Shown one piece after another: positions 7,148 through 15,252 of a DNA stretch of 34,795 nucleotides (its first letter is position 1; each line of letters opens with the position of its first letter). The stretch lies in contig JBNKWZ010000023.1 of the NCBI GenBank assembly GCA_050300015.1, positions 1 through 34,795 of the forward strand, given 5' to 3'. A program made the position numbers and the translations under genes. Under the pieces are notes generated by a model. That model searched no databases and was not told the origin of the DNA. It saw only the letters and a list, made by a program, of their open reading frames with translations. Source of the DNA: CAYZQH01 sp050300015 (GTDB lineage: Bacteria > Pseudomonadota > Gammaproteobacteria > Pseudomonadales > Cellvibrionaceae).

Positions 7148-8011
7148 ATGAAGTGGATTTTAATATTGGGTTTATCGCTCATGGGGGCTTGTGCGCAAGC
7201 CCTCATGGGGGCTTGTGCGCAAGCCGGCGAGCCAACGTTAACGCCTCTGTGGGAGACCGAAGGGTTTGCCGTGCCGGAATCGGTTTTGATGGTGGGCACT
7301 CAAAAGGAAGGCTATATGTTCGTTTCACAAATCGAGGGTTCACCCAGCGAGCTTGATGGCAAAGGTGCGATCGCGAAAGTGGCAATGGATGGTGTCATCA
7401 CTCATAAAGATTGGGTCACAGGCTTAAATGCGCCCAAGGGCATGGCGACGTTTGCGGGCAAGCTCATCGTGGCGGACGTGAATAGCGTCGTGATTATTGA
7501 TATTGCCAAAGCGACGATTGAGCAGCGAATTGAAGTACCCGGTGCTGTGTTTCTAAACGACGTGGCGGTTAACGCATCGGGCCATATTTTTGTGTCCGAC
7601 ACTCGCACCCAAAAAGTTCATCGCATCATTGACGGCAAACAGGAGGTGTTTCTTGAGTCTGTGGAGGGTGCAAACGGCTTAACCTTTGTCGACGGTCATT
7701 TGTATGTGGCCGGAGGTGCAGTGCTTTGGCAAGTGACAGAAGATCAATCGCTTAAAAAAATCGCAGAAGGTTTCGCTGAAAATGCCGACGGCGTAGAAAG
7801 AGTGGGGCCTCAGCAGTTTATTGTCAGTTGCTGGGCGGGACTTGTGTATTTTGTCGATAACGGCAAGCTCACCATGCTGCTGGATACCCGCGAACAAAAG
7901 AAAAACACCGCCGACATTGGTTGGAACCCTGCGCAGAAACTTGTGTATGTGCCCACCTTTAGTAGTGGTTCGGTAGTGGCTTATGCGTTTGAGGTGGCGT
8001 CTGGTGAATGA
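7148..8011 (+). CDS. SMP-30/gluconolactonase-like beta-propeller, exported
   Basis: A 287-residue exported protein. After the signal region, repeated segments such as 'NGLTFVDGHLYVAGG', 'NDVAVNASGHIFVSDT' and 'PKGMATFAGKLIVADV' form the six-bladed propeller pattern of SMP-30/strictosidine-synthase-like proteins. The substrate is unknown. The signal peptide carries an exact 24-bp in-frame duplication (see separate entry). Start: the ATG at 7148 has GAGG 11 nt upstream; a GTG at 7142 has better spacing (5 nt) and would add two residues, so either may be used. It lies downstream of the barrel gene on the same strand with a 146-nt gap, so linkage to the copper operon is possible but not shown. 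Confidence 0.75.
   Translation: MKWILILGLSLMGACAQALMGACAQAGEPTLTPLWETEGFAVPESVLMVGTQKEGYMFVSQIEGSPSELDGKGAIAKVAMDGVITHKDWVTGLNAPKGMATFAGKLIVADVNSVVIIDIAKATIEQRIEVPGAVFLNDVAVNASGHIFVSDTRTQKVHRIIDGKQEVFLESVEGANGLTFVDGHLYVAGGAVLWQVTEDQSLKKIAEGFAENADGVERVGPQQFIVSCWAGLVYFVDNGKLTMLLDTREQKKNTADIGWNPAQKLVYVPTFSSGSVVAYAFEVASGE
7178..7225 (+). repeat. Exact 24-bp tandem duplication in a signal peptide
   Basis: Two perfect copies of a 24-bp unit (7178-7201 and 7202-7225) encode LMGACAQA twice. Each copy contains an AQA signal-peptidase-I-like site and a cysteine preceded by MGA that could act as a weak lipobox. Identical codons in both copies point to a recent slippage or duplication event. Confidence 0.9.
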
Positions 8012-8028
8012 TCAGGAGCGTCGGTTAG

Positions 8029-8080
8029 AAGTTTTGCCTTGACTTGCCATCAAGACAAATCTTTGTTTTTAATATTTTTC
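8029..8080. repeat. Fragment of the dispersed hairpin repeat, possible terminator
   Basis: Between the convergent SMP-30-like and TauE/SafE genes, TTTTGCCTTGACTTGCCATC and the following AAGACAAATCTTTGTTTTT closely resemble the perfect hairpin at about 34516-34545 inside the full-length repeat. The stem CTTGA/TCAAG followed by T-rich DNA may terminate rightward transcription. The remaining 130 bases before the permease stop show nothing else. Confidence 0.5.
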
Positions 8081-8210
8081 GCTCGATGCATACGTTAGCG
8101 CGAATTCAGAAGATAGACTCGAATAACGGCAATGCCTGACTGCATCACTAAGCCATTGCTAGAGGCATGGTACGTGAAAAACCGCGGTGACGGTGCTTGG
8201 GCTATGTATC

Positions 8211-8954
8211 TTATCCTTGCAGTGCTTTCCCCAGTAAGGCCACACCGGACACCAGGAGTAACCCGCGGCAGATGTTGGTAAAGTGCGCGTTGTTCAGTTG
8301 TTGTTGAATGCGTTTGCCCAACCATATGCCGAAAATCGCCACCGGTAATAATGCAATATCCAGTTTGATCAACTCCCAGCTCCACTGCTGGTTCAGTGTG
8401 TAGGGGACCACCTTGACCAGGTTCATCACCGCAAAAAATACCGCTGCGGTAGCAAGCCAGGTGAGTTTGGGAATGTTTTGTGTGAGCAAGTAAATACTAA
8501 TGGGTGGGCCGCCCGCGTGTAAAAGGGTGCTGCTAACGCCGGAAACGCAGCCCCAAATAAAACCACTGCCCTTGAGTCGCCCCAATATTGGAATAATACG
8601 CGCCCAAAGTGCAAATAGAATTGAAATAATACCTAGCGCCCATTGCAGCCACCTTGAGGGAAGGCCTTTCATTGCCCAGCCTGCGAGGGCAATACCGATA
8701 ATGGCCGCAGGTAAAATGGCCGTTAAGCGCTTCCAGTCTATGCCGCTGCGGTAGTACCAAACCGTTTTAGTGTCCATGGCAATTAACAGCGGGAGTAATA
8801 ATGCCGCAGCCTTTGGCACCGGCATTACCAGTGCCAGTAAAGGCACGGCCACTACGCCGGCGCCACCGGCGAACCCCGATTTAGAAACGCCCGTCATAAT
8901 CACGCCCACAATGGCCAGAATCCAAAACGGTAGACTTACCCAGTACTCTTGCAT
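8211..8954 (-). CDS. TauE/SafE family sulfite/anion exporter permease
   Basis: A 247-residue integral membrane protein with about eight hydrophobic segments. The first segment, 'VGVIMTGVSKSGFAGGAGVV', carries the glycine-rich repeat typical of TauE/SafE (formerly DUF81), and a matching second-half segment 'CVSGVSSTLLHAGGPPISIY' contains the conserved HAGGPP motif. Family members move sulfite, sulfoacetate or other organosulfur anions; the substrate cannot be told from sequence. It is a single gene convergent with the SMP-30-like gene. The ATG at 8954 gives the normal family length. Confidence 0.88.
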   Translation of the reverse strand: MQEYWVSLPFWILAIVGVIMTGVSKSGFAGGAGVVAVPLLALVMPVPKAAALLLPLLIAMDTKTVWYYRSGIDWKRLTAILPAAIIGIALAGWAMKGLPSRWLQWALGIISILFALWARIIPILGRLKGSGFIWGCVSGVSSTLLHAGGPPISIYLLTQNIPKLTWLATAAVFFAVMNLVKVVPYTLNQQWSWELIKLDIALLPVAIFGIWLGKRIQQQLNNAHFTNICRGLLLVSGVALLGKALQG

Positions 8955-9092
8955 TGAACCCTTAAAAATGTTTTGGTACGAGTGATCAACGGGCCATCAT
9001 TAACGTACGGTCCGTTTGATCCTACGCGACCTGTATGAAAAAAACTCACTGTTGGCCGCTTTCGTCGCCGAGCTTGAAACTGCCTTCTATAC

Positions 9093-9264
9093 TATTAACT
9101 CGGCAATTCAATAAATCTCCTATCTATTGAATTGCGCGCCCATAAAATACTGGCGGAAATATGTGAATTTCCTTGTGTTTTAAGGGCTTGCATTGGCCAT
9201 TCCGGCCAATGGCGGCACGTCTTTGTACCGCATTAACCGGATATAACAGATTGCCGGGTTAATA
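9093..9264. mobile_element. Hairpin-rich MITE-like element, copy 1
   Basis: A 172-bp unit including TA at each end. The termini TTAACTCGGCAAT (left) and ATTGCCGGGTTAA (right) are inverted repeats with one mismatch. Inside are a hairpin CAATTCAATA/TATTGAATTG, a small hairpin GGAAAT/ATTTCC, a hairpin CATTGGCC/GGCCAATG and a 3' stem that reuses the right terminus. No coding capacity. Similarity to copy 2 stops at the TIRs on both sides, which supports a discrete mobile unit. Confidence 0.7.
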
Positions 9265-9320
9265 AGTATTGATACCTCATGATTGAAACCTTACACCCTT
9301 TTGATAGATACTTTCGACCC

Positions 9321-9492
9321 TATTAACCAGGCAATTCAATAGATCTCCTATCTATTGAATTGCGCGCCCATAAGATACTGGCGGAAATATGTGAATTTCC
9401 TTGTATTTTAAGGGCCGCCATTGGCCATTCTGTCCAATGGCGGCACGTCCTTGTACCGTATTAACCCGACATAAAAGATTGCCGGGTTAATA
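9321..9492. mobile_element. Hairpin-rich MITE-like element, copy 2
   Basis: Also exactly 172 bp and in the same orientation, starting 228 bp after copy 1. The TIRs TTAACCAGGCAAT and ATTGCCGGGTTAA have one mismatch, at a different place from copy 1. The first hairpin is longer here (CAATTCAATAGAT with ATCTATTGAATTG, 13 bp, loop CTCCT). The third hairpin pairs GCCGCCATTGG with CCAATGGCGGC. TA flanks both ends. The TA dinucleotides fit an IS630/Tc1-mariner-type duplication but also extend the palindrome, so they are not decisive. In the rest of the 739-bp gap upstream of trkH (8955-9693) I see nothing else. Confidence 0.7.
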
Positions 9493-9693
9493 GGTGGTTT
9501 GGGCGAACAACACCTACCGAAAGAGGGTAGTAGTCTTGGCGTCAGCGCGGGGTCCAGGCGTGCTCCAGTTTGCACGCCAAATCGGATTGTTAGCGATGTC
9601 TAAGCTTTCTTCGGTATGAGAACATCACTTGAGAGGTGGCATGCGACTTCAAAGATACCCATGTCGGGCTCAGTATAGAATCGGATAAGTCGG

Positions 9694-11148
9694 ATGTTAA
9701 ACCGCACAGTTACGCTCTATTTGCTCTCTTTTCCTGTCGGTTTGATGGGAACGGTGCAGATGTGTTTCGCCTTGCTTTCATTAGTGGTGTTCGACGACCA
9801 CGAGGAAACTCAATTTCTATTGCCTGCCATGATTATGTTGGCGCTGGCATTTTTTTGCTTTGGTGTGGCAAAGCGTTTTGACGCGTCTAAAATAGGGTTT
9901 CGAGACGCTTTATTATTTGCGGTGCTCACATGGGCTTTTTGTGGCGTGCTAGGTGCCATTCCTATTATTTTAGTGACCAAAGTATCTTTTACCGATGGTG
10001 TATTCGAGTCCATTAGCGCCCTGACAACGACGGGCGCAACGGTTCTCAGTGGTCTTGACGGTATGCCCAAAACATTTTTACTCTACCGACAATTTTTACA
10101 ATGGCTCGGTGGGTTGGGTGTTGTGATCTTTGTGGTTGCCGTACTGCCTATGCTTAATGTGGGGGGTATGAGGTTACTTAAGGCCGAAACACCGGGGCCC
10201 ATAAAAGACGAAAAATTGTCACCAAGAGTGGCCAATACTGCGCATTATCTTTGGCTGGTGTATTTCGTATTGACGGTGGCTTGCGCGTTGGGATATTACT
10301 GTGGTGGGATGACGGCCTATGATGCCATAGCGCACAGTCTTACTACGGTTTCCACCGGCGGTTTTTCTACCCACGACGCCAGCATGGGTTACTTTAACAG
10401 CCCATTGTTATTAAATATTTCCAATGTATTTATGATGTTGGGCGCCATTAGCTTTGCGCTACACTTTCGCGTGGGCCGCTCAAAAAATGCGCGCCTTTAT
10501 TGGCAAGACGAAGAGACACGAACCTTTATTATTTTGGTGATATTGTTGTCTGTTGCTATGGCGTTCCTCCTGCTGAGGTCGGGTGACTACGATGACCCTC
10601 TACTCGCGCTTAATGATGCTACATTTCATTTGGTCTCGTTCATTACCAGCACGGGTTATGGCGCAGCAGGGTTTGTAGATTGGCCTTTAAGCGTCGCGTT
10701 CCTACTGATTTTTTCGGGGTATTTAGGCGGTTGTGCCGGTTCTACGGCAGGGGGAAACAAAATTATTCGTAACATCTTGACCTTTAAATTGGTCAATCAG
10801 CAATTTAAACAGCTAGTCCATCCCAAAGGTGTATTTACCGTAAAATATCAGGGCCAGCCTTTGGATGCTGAGGTTTTACGGGCTACCATGGCCTTTATGA
10901 CCATTGCAGCGGTATCTTCCGTTGTGTTGACATTGGCACTTATGGCCACCGGCCTGGACTTTTGGTCGGCGTTAACGGCTATTGCCGCATGTCTCAATGT
11001 GTTGGGGCCAGCGTTTGGCGCTTTAGGGAGCAACTTCCAAATTGTATCGGATGTCGGTACTTGGATACTAACCTTCGCAATGATCCTGGGTCGCTTGGAA
11101 TACTTTACGGTGTTGGCTCTATTCGTACCTGGGTTCTGGCGTCACTGA
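9694..11148 (+). CDS. trkH: Trk-type potassium uptake membrane subunit
   Basis: A 484-residue membrane protein of the TrkH/KtrB superfamily, the K+-conducting subunit that works with a cytoplasmic TrkA-type gating ring. Four selectivity-filter loops are visible: TTTGATV near residue 110, TVSTGGFST near 217, TSTGYGA near 317 and NVLGPAFG near 434. The length matches TrkH. No trkA lies next to it. The ATG follows a weak ribosome-binding site. Immediately upstream lie two copies of a hairpin-rich element that could influence transcription. In the 209 bases downstream (11149-11357) I see only a small GACCTT/AAGGTC hairpin without a clear T run. Confidence 0.93.
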   Translation: MLNRTVTLYLLSFPVGLMGTVQMCFALLSLVVFDDHEETQFLLPAMIMLALAFFCFGVAKRFDASKIGFRDALLFAVLTWAFCGVLGAIPIILVTKVSFTDGVFESISALTTTGATVLSGLDGMPKTFLLYRQFLQWLGGLGVVIFVVAVLPMLNVGGMRLLKAETPGPIKDEKLSPRVANTAHYLWLVYFVLTVACALGYYCGGMTAYDAIAHSLTTVSTGGFSTHDASMGYFNSPLLLNISNVFMMLGAISFALHFRVGRSKNARLYWQDEETRTFIILVILLSVAMAFLLLRSGDYDDPLLALNDATFHLVSFITSTGYGAAGFVDWPLSVAFLLIFSGYLGGCAGSTAGGNKIIRNILTFKLVNQQFKQLVHPKGVFTVKYQGQPLDAEVLRATMAFMTIAAVSSVVLTLALMATGLDFWSALTAIAACLNVLGPAFGALGSNFQIVSDVGTWILTFAMILGRLEYFTVLALFVPGFWRH

Positions 11149-11357
11149 TGCAAAAGCGTTTTCTCGTAAGACCTTGATGAAGGTCGCACGCCCCGATAAT
11201 CGAGAAGCAACACTCGACTTGATAACCGTATCCGCAATCACTCTACTATCAATGCCACGTGATTGGGTTTTGACTCTATTCGTGATTCAATCGGGGGAAC
11301 CCAAAAACGACAAACGGGCTTTGCCTGTCTAAAAATCTATAGCACGCTGGATTATGG

Positions 11358-12983
11358 TTACCCTTTCATCGTGTGGCGAACTTTTTTGGCGTGCCAGATG
11401 GCTGGTGCAATAACGAGCAAGGTCATAATACCCAACACCCAAAGATAGCTGGCATTTAATACTCCCAGGTTGGCAAGCTCACCGGCAAGTGCATTGTTGA
11501 CCTCTTGCGCCATGGCTATTGGGCCTATGGCAGCCTCCTTCGCCATCGCAAAGCCTCCGCTGACAGCGCTGTGCCAGCCGAGGGAAGACAGCGATGAGAA
11601 AGCCTGGTAACCCATGGCGCAAGCGCCGAAACTCACGAGTCCAAGTCCAACCGTGCCTATGGCGAGTACCCCTATACCTATTGCCCCAATACTCACGAAT
11701 CCCAACGATACAATGCCAACACTGATGGGCGCGATCGCAAGCCCGCCCCAGGCAAACAGTAGGCCATAAGCCCGGTCGCCCCCCGCAATCCACGCGAAGG
11801 CGGGCTTTTCCCCTAGTTCGGCCATGCCCAACTTAAAGTGTACTAAGGGCACACCCAATAACGAAAGGCGGCTGATGTAATCGCGCTTTGTGGATTTTGG
11901 GTCATCCACTGGTGTTAAAAAAGCTTCTGGGTGAAGAATACGCTGCTCGGCCCTAAATTTTCCGGCTTGTGTCAGCAGTCGAAATAGTAAGTAAAAATAG
12001 TAAGCGACAAAACTCACCACCAGCAACTGAGAGGCTGCGGCAAAATAGCCTGCGTGGGTTGTGTTCTGTAATGCGGTATAGCGCAACCCAAACATACCCA
12101 ATACAAAAACAAAAGCCGTCACAAAAAATAGAATGACTGTTTGAATCGCTCTTCGGCGCTCTTCGGCGGTGCGGGATTGATCCAAGGTCGCGCGCAGGCT
12201 GAAGAAGGAGCCGATGACGCCGGAAAACGAAGCAATGACCACTAAAAGGCTCGTCCATTTCAGTGCCGAACCGGCCTTGAAGGCCCCAGTACCTAAAGCC
12301 GCGGCTTTGGCCGGTGCGGGAATGTTGGCAATGGCGGCCACGACGGCCAATGTAAAGGCGGCACCAGGTTTACTTTTGGTTAAGCGGTCTTCTACAAATT
12401 GAACCATGGCCTCTTGCAATAGTTTACGGCCACGAGACAGCCGTTGTTTGGCGGTACTTTCTGATAGTTCCAACTTCTCGGCCACCAACTCGACGGAACA
12501 TTGCTCACGATAAAACAAAATCAGTGGCGCTCGATAATTCTCTGGCAATTGCGCCAGGGTTTGCCACATCAGCGCCTGCTCTTGTTCTGCAATGGCTGAA
12601 TCTTCCAAGTTGGGTTGAGTGGTATTGGTATTAGGTGCATCAGCATCGTGAACATCGAGCTCGTCTGCGTGTTTTAAAGGTTGGCGCGCCTCTTTGCGAT
12701 AGTGACGGCTGACTTTAAAACGCAAAATCCCGCACAGCCAAGACTTCAGCTTCTCTGGGTCGCGCAGGGTATCCAGCTTTTTCCAGGCTTCTATAAAGGC
12801 TTCTTGGGCGATATCTTCACTGTGTTTCAAATCGCCCACCGAAGAGTAGGCTAAAGAGCACAATAGGCTTTGGTAGCGCGTGACAATGGCAGTAAAGGCC
12901 TCGCGATCCCCGCCGAGTGCGGCGATGACTAGGCCGGCGTCGCTGGTGTCCAGGTTGTTTGGTCGTGTTCTGAATAGGCTCAT
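11358..12983 (-). CDS. ECF sigma-70 factor fused to a multi-spanning membrane domain
   Basis: A 541-residue fusion. Residues 18-95 are sigma region 2 ('SEDIAQEAFIEAWKKL', 'LKSWLCGILRFKVSRHYR'). Residues 138-193 are region 4 ('LPENYRAPLILFY' then the helix-turn-helix 'VAEKLELSESTAKQRLSRGR'). The C-terminal two thirds are membrane-like: hydrophobic spans near 243-262, 281-302 and 314-337, a 'SLLGVPLVHFKLG' motif (374-386), a glycine-patterned hydrophobic stretch (408-460) repeating G-x-x-x-(I/L)-G-like steps, and a final span near 512-530. No separate anti-sigma gene is adjacent, so the membrane part may hold or release the sigma domain in response to an envelope signal (inference). It is divergent from the CIA30 gene with matched promoter-like signals. 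The ATG has no strong ribosome-binding site. Confidence 0.88.
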   Translation of the reverse strand: MSLFRTRPNNLDTSDAGLVIAALGGDREAFTAIVTRYQSLLCSLAYSSVGDLKHSEDIAQEAFIEAWKKLDTLRDPEKLKSWLCGILRFKVSRHYRKEARQPLKHADELDVHDADAPNTNTTQPNLEDSAIAEQEQALMWQTLAQLPENYRAPLILFYREQCSVELVAEKLELSESTAKQRLSRGRKLLQEAMVQFVEDRLTKSKPGAAFTLAVVAAIANIPAPAKAAALGTGAFKAGSALKWTSLLVVIASFSGVIGSFFSLRATLDQSRTAEERRRAIQTVILFFVTAFVFVLGMFGLRYTALQNTTHAGYFAAASQLLVVSFVAYYFYLLFRLLTQAGKFRAEQRILHPEAFLTPVDDPKSTKRDYISRLSLLGVPLVHFKLGMAELGEKPAFAWIAGGDRAYGLLFAWGGLAIAPISVGIVSLGFVSIGAIGIGVLAIGTVGLGLVSFGACAMGYQAFSSLSSLGWHSAVSGGFAMAKEAAIGPIAMAQEVNNALAGELANLGVLNASYLWVLGIMTLLVIAPAIWHAKKVRHTMKG

Positions 12984-13003
12984 AGCGTGTCTTATCGTCT
13001 TTT

Positions 13004-13053
13004 TTACCCGTTGAGTGTTAACCGCACCGTGATTGCGGTGTTCTAACGGGTAA
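13004..13053 (-). promoter_or_regulatory. Nested stem-loop in the sigma-factor leader
   Basis: Outer arms TTACCCGTT (13004-13012) and AACGGGTAA (13045-13053) are exact complements; an inner stem pairs ACCGCA (13021-13026) with TGCGGT (13034-13039). It lies 21-70 nt before the sigma ATG and its upstream arm overlaps the proposed -10 element. It is not followed by a T run, so it is not a normal terminator. It could act in the leader RNA or as a binding site. Confidence 0.5.
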
Positions 13054-13080
13054 GTGCCTAGTTCATCAGAAAAGGTGACA
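13051..13080 (-). promoter_or_regulatory. Predicted autoregulatory ECF promoter for the sigma gene
   Basis: On the minus strand TGTCACC (13080-13074), a 16-nt spacer, then GCACTTA (13057-13051), 67 nt before the sigma-factor ATG. The same two heptamers with the same spacing occur on the plus strand at 13146-13175. A TGTCAC-type -35 and a 16-nt spacer are usual for ECF-dependent promoters, but the assignment is inferred from the duplication alone. Confidence 0.6.
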
Positions 13081-13145
13081 GCATTTTTACCGATGGCGGT
13101 AAAAGTGCGAAATCTGCCTCAATTTTCCATGTACCCCAATTTTTT

Positions 13146-13175
13146 TGTCACCTTTTTGGTGGGGTAGGGCACTTA
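13146..13175 (+). promoter_or_regulatory. Predicted ECF promoter for the CIA30 gene
   Basis: TGTCACC (13146-13152), 16 nt, GCACTTA (13169-13175), 92 nt before the CIA30 ATG. Both spacers begin TTTT and end with TAG just before, or one base before, the -10 heptamer. Between the two divergent promoters lies a TTTTACCG/CGGTAAAA hairpin (13085-13104). Confidence 0.6.
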
Positions 13176-13267
13176 TACCCCGAAGACCGCATTCACGGCT
13201 TTATGGATACGCGAGTCAACACCGGTGGCATCCATTTACAAAGCTCAACACTCTATAGGAGAACATT

Positions 13268-13870
13268 ATGAAAGCCTTAACAACTGTCAAAACCATTCGG
13301 AAGTGGCTCGCGAGTTTCACCCTGGTCACCTTTTCAGCCACAGGTTTCGCAGGGGTATTACCCCCTTTGGTGGACAATTTTAGCGACAGTGTCATCAATA
13401 ATTTGGGCATTCCTCGACAATACCTGAACGATACGTTGGCCGGAGGCAGTACCCAAACAGAGCAGAACGCCGCTGATGGCATCTTATATCTGAGAGGCGC
13501 TCTCGTGCCACCCCGGGGTCAACCGGGCTGGGCCAGCACTGTGCTGCCACTTGATCCAACAGGGGCGCCACAGGATGCTAGCAGGTATGAGGGTATTCGG
13601 TTGGTCATCAAGGTCAAGCGTGGCAACGTTACCGTCTCGGCTAACAGTACTCTAGTAACCAACTTTGACTATCATTCTGCGCCCATTTCAGTGGCAGCGG
13701 ATGGCAAATTCCATGAGGTTAAAATTCCTTTCAACAGCATGAGGCGCGCATGGTCCGAGCAAACAGAACTCGATGCCAAAACCCTTGGAAGTTTAAGTAT
13801 CACAGCCTTTAGTCTACAAAAGGGACTGTTCGCCTTTGAAGTCGATGAAGTGAGCTTTTATAAAAACTGA
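13268..13870 (+). CDS. Secreted CIA30-domain protein
   Basis: A 200-residue protein with a signal peptide (MKALTTVKTIRKWLASFTLV..., cleavage near 'GFA'). The mature part resembles the CIA30 (complex I intermediate-associated protein 30/NDUFAF1) fold, a galactose-binding-like beta sandwich: 'VDNFSDSVINNLG', 'YLNDTLAGGST', 'YEGIRLVIKVKRG', 'FHEVKIPFNSM' and 'SLSITAFSLQKG'. Bacterial exported CIA30 proteins are poorly understood and may bind carbohydrate or other ligands. AGGAGA lies 6 nt before the ATG. A promoter-like signal matching that of the divergent ECF sigma gene precedes it, so it is probably a target of that sigma factor. Confidence 0.75.
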   Translation: MKALTTVKTIRKWLASFTLVTFSATGFAGVLPPLVDNFSDSVINNLGIPRQYLNDTLAGGSTQTEQNAADGILYLRGALVPPRGQPGWASTVLPLDPTGAPQDASRYEGIRLVIKVKRGNVTVSANSTLVTNFDYHSAPISVAADGKFHEVKIPFNSMRRAWSEQTELDAKTLGSLSITAFSLQKGLFAFEVDEVSFYKN

Positions 13871-13941
13871 GTAAAGCCTCAAAAACCTTTTCGCTAATAA
13901 CGGGCCCTTTTAGGGCTAGAGCTCGCTTAGGGGCCCAACTT

Positions 13942-15252
13942 ATGACAACACGAACAACAGCGCCAACAACTGCACCAACACCAATGCCAATGCCAATGCC
14001 AGCATTGGCACCGTCTGCGATGATCAGCAGGCTTGATTACCTTGATGCCGTGCGTGCCTTTGCATTAATACTGGGTATTGTGTTTCATGCCAGTTTATCG
14101 TTTACGCCCATTTATATCGGCTGGGCCGTTATGGATGTGTCCACCAGCGACATCGTCTCGGCTTTTATGTTTATCAGCCATTCTTTTCGAATGGAGCTGT
14201 TTTTTTTGATGGCTGGTTTTTTCAGCCATAAGACGTTTCATGGCAAAGGCGGGCGAAATTTTATCCAGTCTCGTTGGGTCCGCATTGGTATTCCGTTTGT
14301 GGTGTCATGGTTTATTTTGCGGCCACTGATCGTCTCGGGTTGGGTGATGGGGGCAGAGAGCCTGCGTGGTAGCGTTGATGTCTGGGGCGGTTTACATCAA
14401 GGTTTTACGTCTTTGGGCGCGTTACCCAAAGACTTATTCGTGGGCACACACTTGTGGTTTTTGTATTACCTCTTAATCATTACCTGCATGGTGTTGGTGT
14501 TGCATTTTATTTTAGGTGTTAATCGCCGAGTATTACAGGGCATTACGCGCAGGGTGGATACCACGGTACGTTGGTTTGCGCACGCGCGCCTGGGCATTCT
14601 CGCGTTATCCACTCTTACAGCTTTTTGCCTCTGGTTTATGAGCGGTTGGGGAATGGATACACCCGATAAAAGTTTAGTGCCTCTGTGGCCTGTACTAGTC
14701 ATTTACGGGGGCTTTTTTGTTTTGGGTTGGTTGCTGTACCGTCAAGAAGGTTTTTTGGATCAGCTCTCTCGCCTTACCTGGGAGCGTTTTACGCTCTGTT
14801 TAGTCGCCATCGTTGCCGCAACGTTCCTTTCGACATTTTCAATGGAGACGGGGCACGCCTACTACTTGCCACTGAAGGCAGCGTTTTGCTTAAGCTATGC
14901 CACTATGATGTGGTGCTTGGTGACTATAACCATTGGTTTGTTTAAACGTTATTTAAATCGGCCTAACAAAGTGGTGCGCTACATGGCCGATGCCTCCTAT
15001 TGGCTCTACCTTATTCATCTGCCCATCGTTGTGTGGTTACAAGTTGCGTTTGCAGAGGTGGCCTTACATTGGACTGTTAAATGGGCGCTTATTGCGGCCA
15101 TTACCATTAGCGTGTCGCTGCTGATTTACGACCTTTGCATTCGCTCGACTTTTGTCGGCGCAATGTTAAATGGCCGTCGCAAGCCTCGTGGTTTGTTTGT
15201 GCGAAGGGCAACAGCAGAGAGCGAATTAAGTCGGAAAATTAAAGAGGTTTAA
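13942..15252 (+). CDS. Acyltransferase family 3 (OpgC/OafA-like) membrane protein
   Basis: A 436-residue membrane protein. 'RLDYLDAVRAFALILGIVFH' (30-49) is the start of the acyltransferase-3 domain, whose histidine is needed for O-acyl transfer; 'SHSFRMELFFLMAGFF' and a series of about ten spans follow. It most resembles OpgC/MdoC-like members, which acylate periplasmic glucans, but the acceptor is unknown. The first 26 residues are low-complexity (threonine/proline, then PMPMPMP from a CCAATG triplicate) and could be an extension before an internal ATG at 14020. The upstream ATG has AGGGG about 9 nt before it, so I keep it. It lies 71 nt downstream of the CIA30 gene and may share its ECF-controlled transcript. 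Confidence 0.85.
   Translation: MTTRTTAPTTAPTPMPMPMPALAPSAMISRLDYLDAVRAFALILGIVFHASLSFTPIYIGWAVMDVSTSDIVSAFMFISHSFRMELFFLMAGFFSHKTFHGKGGRNFIQSRWVRIGIPFVVSWFILRPLIVSGWVMGAESLRGSVDVWGGLHQGFTSLGALPKDLFVGTHLWFLYYLLIITCMVLVLHFILGVNRRVLQGITRRVDTTVRWFAHARLGILALSTLTAFCLWFMSGWGMDTPDKSLVPLWPVLVIYGGFFVLGWLLYRQEGFLDQLSRLTWERFTLCLVAIVAATFLSTFSMETGHAYYLPLKAAFCLSYATMMWCLVTITIGLFKRYLNRPNKVVRYMADASYWLYLIHLPIVVWLQVAFAEVALHWTVKWALIAAITISVSLLIYDLCIRSTFVGAMLNGRRKPRGLFVRRATAESELSRKIKEV

Noticed and set aside
6964..7299. A 111-residue minus-strand open frame over the tandem repeats
   Set aside because: Antisense to two real genes, and much of it comes from the 9-bp and 24-bp repeats.
9093..9492. Integron attC sites or a CRISPR array
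   Set aside because: The ends do not fit the RYYYAAC...GTTRRRY pattern, there is no cassette gene or integrase, and only two long 172-bp units occur rather than short repeats with spacers.
11149..11357. A terminator for trkH
   Set aside because: The GACCTT/AAGGTC hairpin is short and not followed by a T run, so I did not list it.
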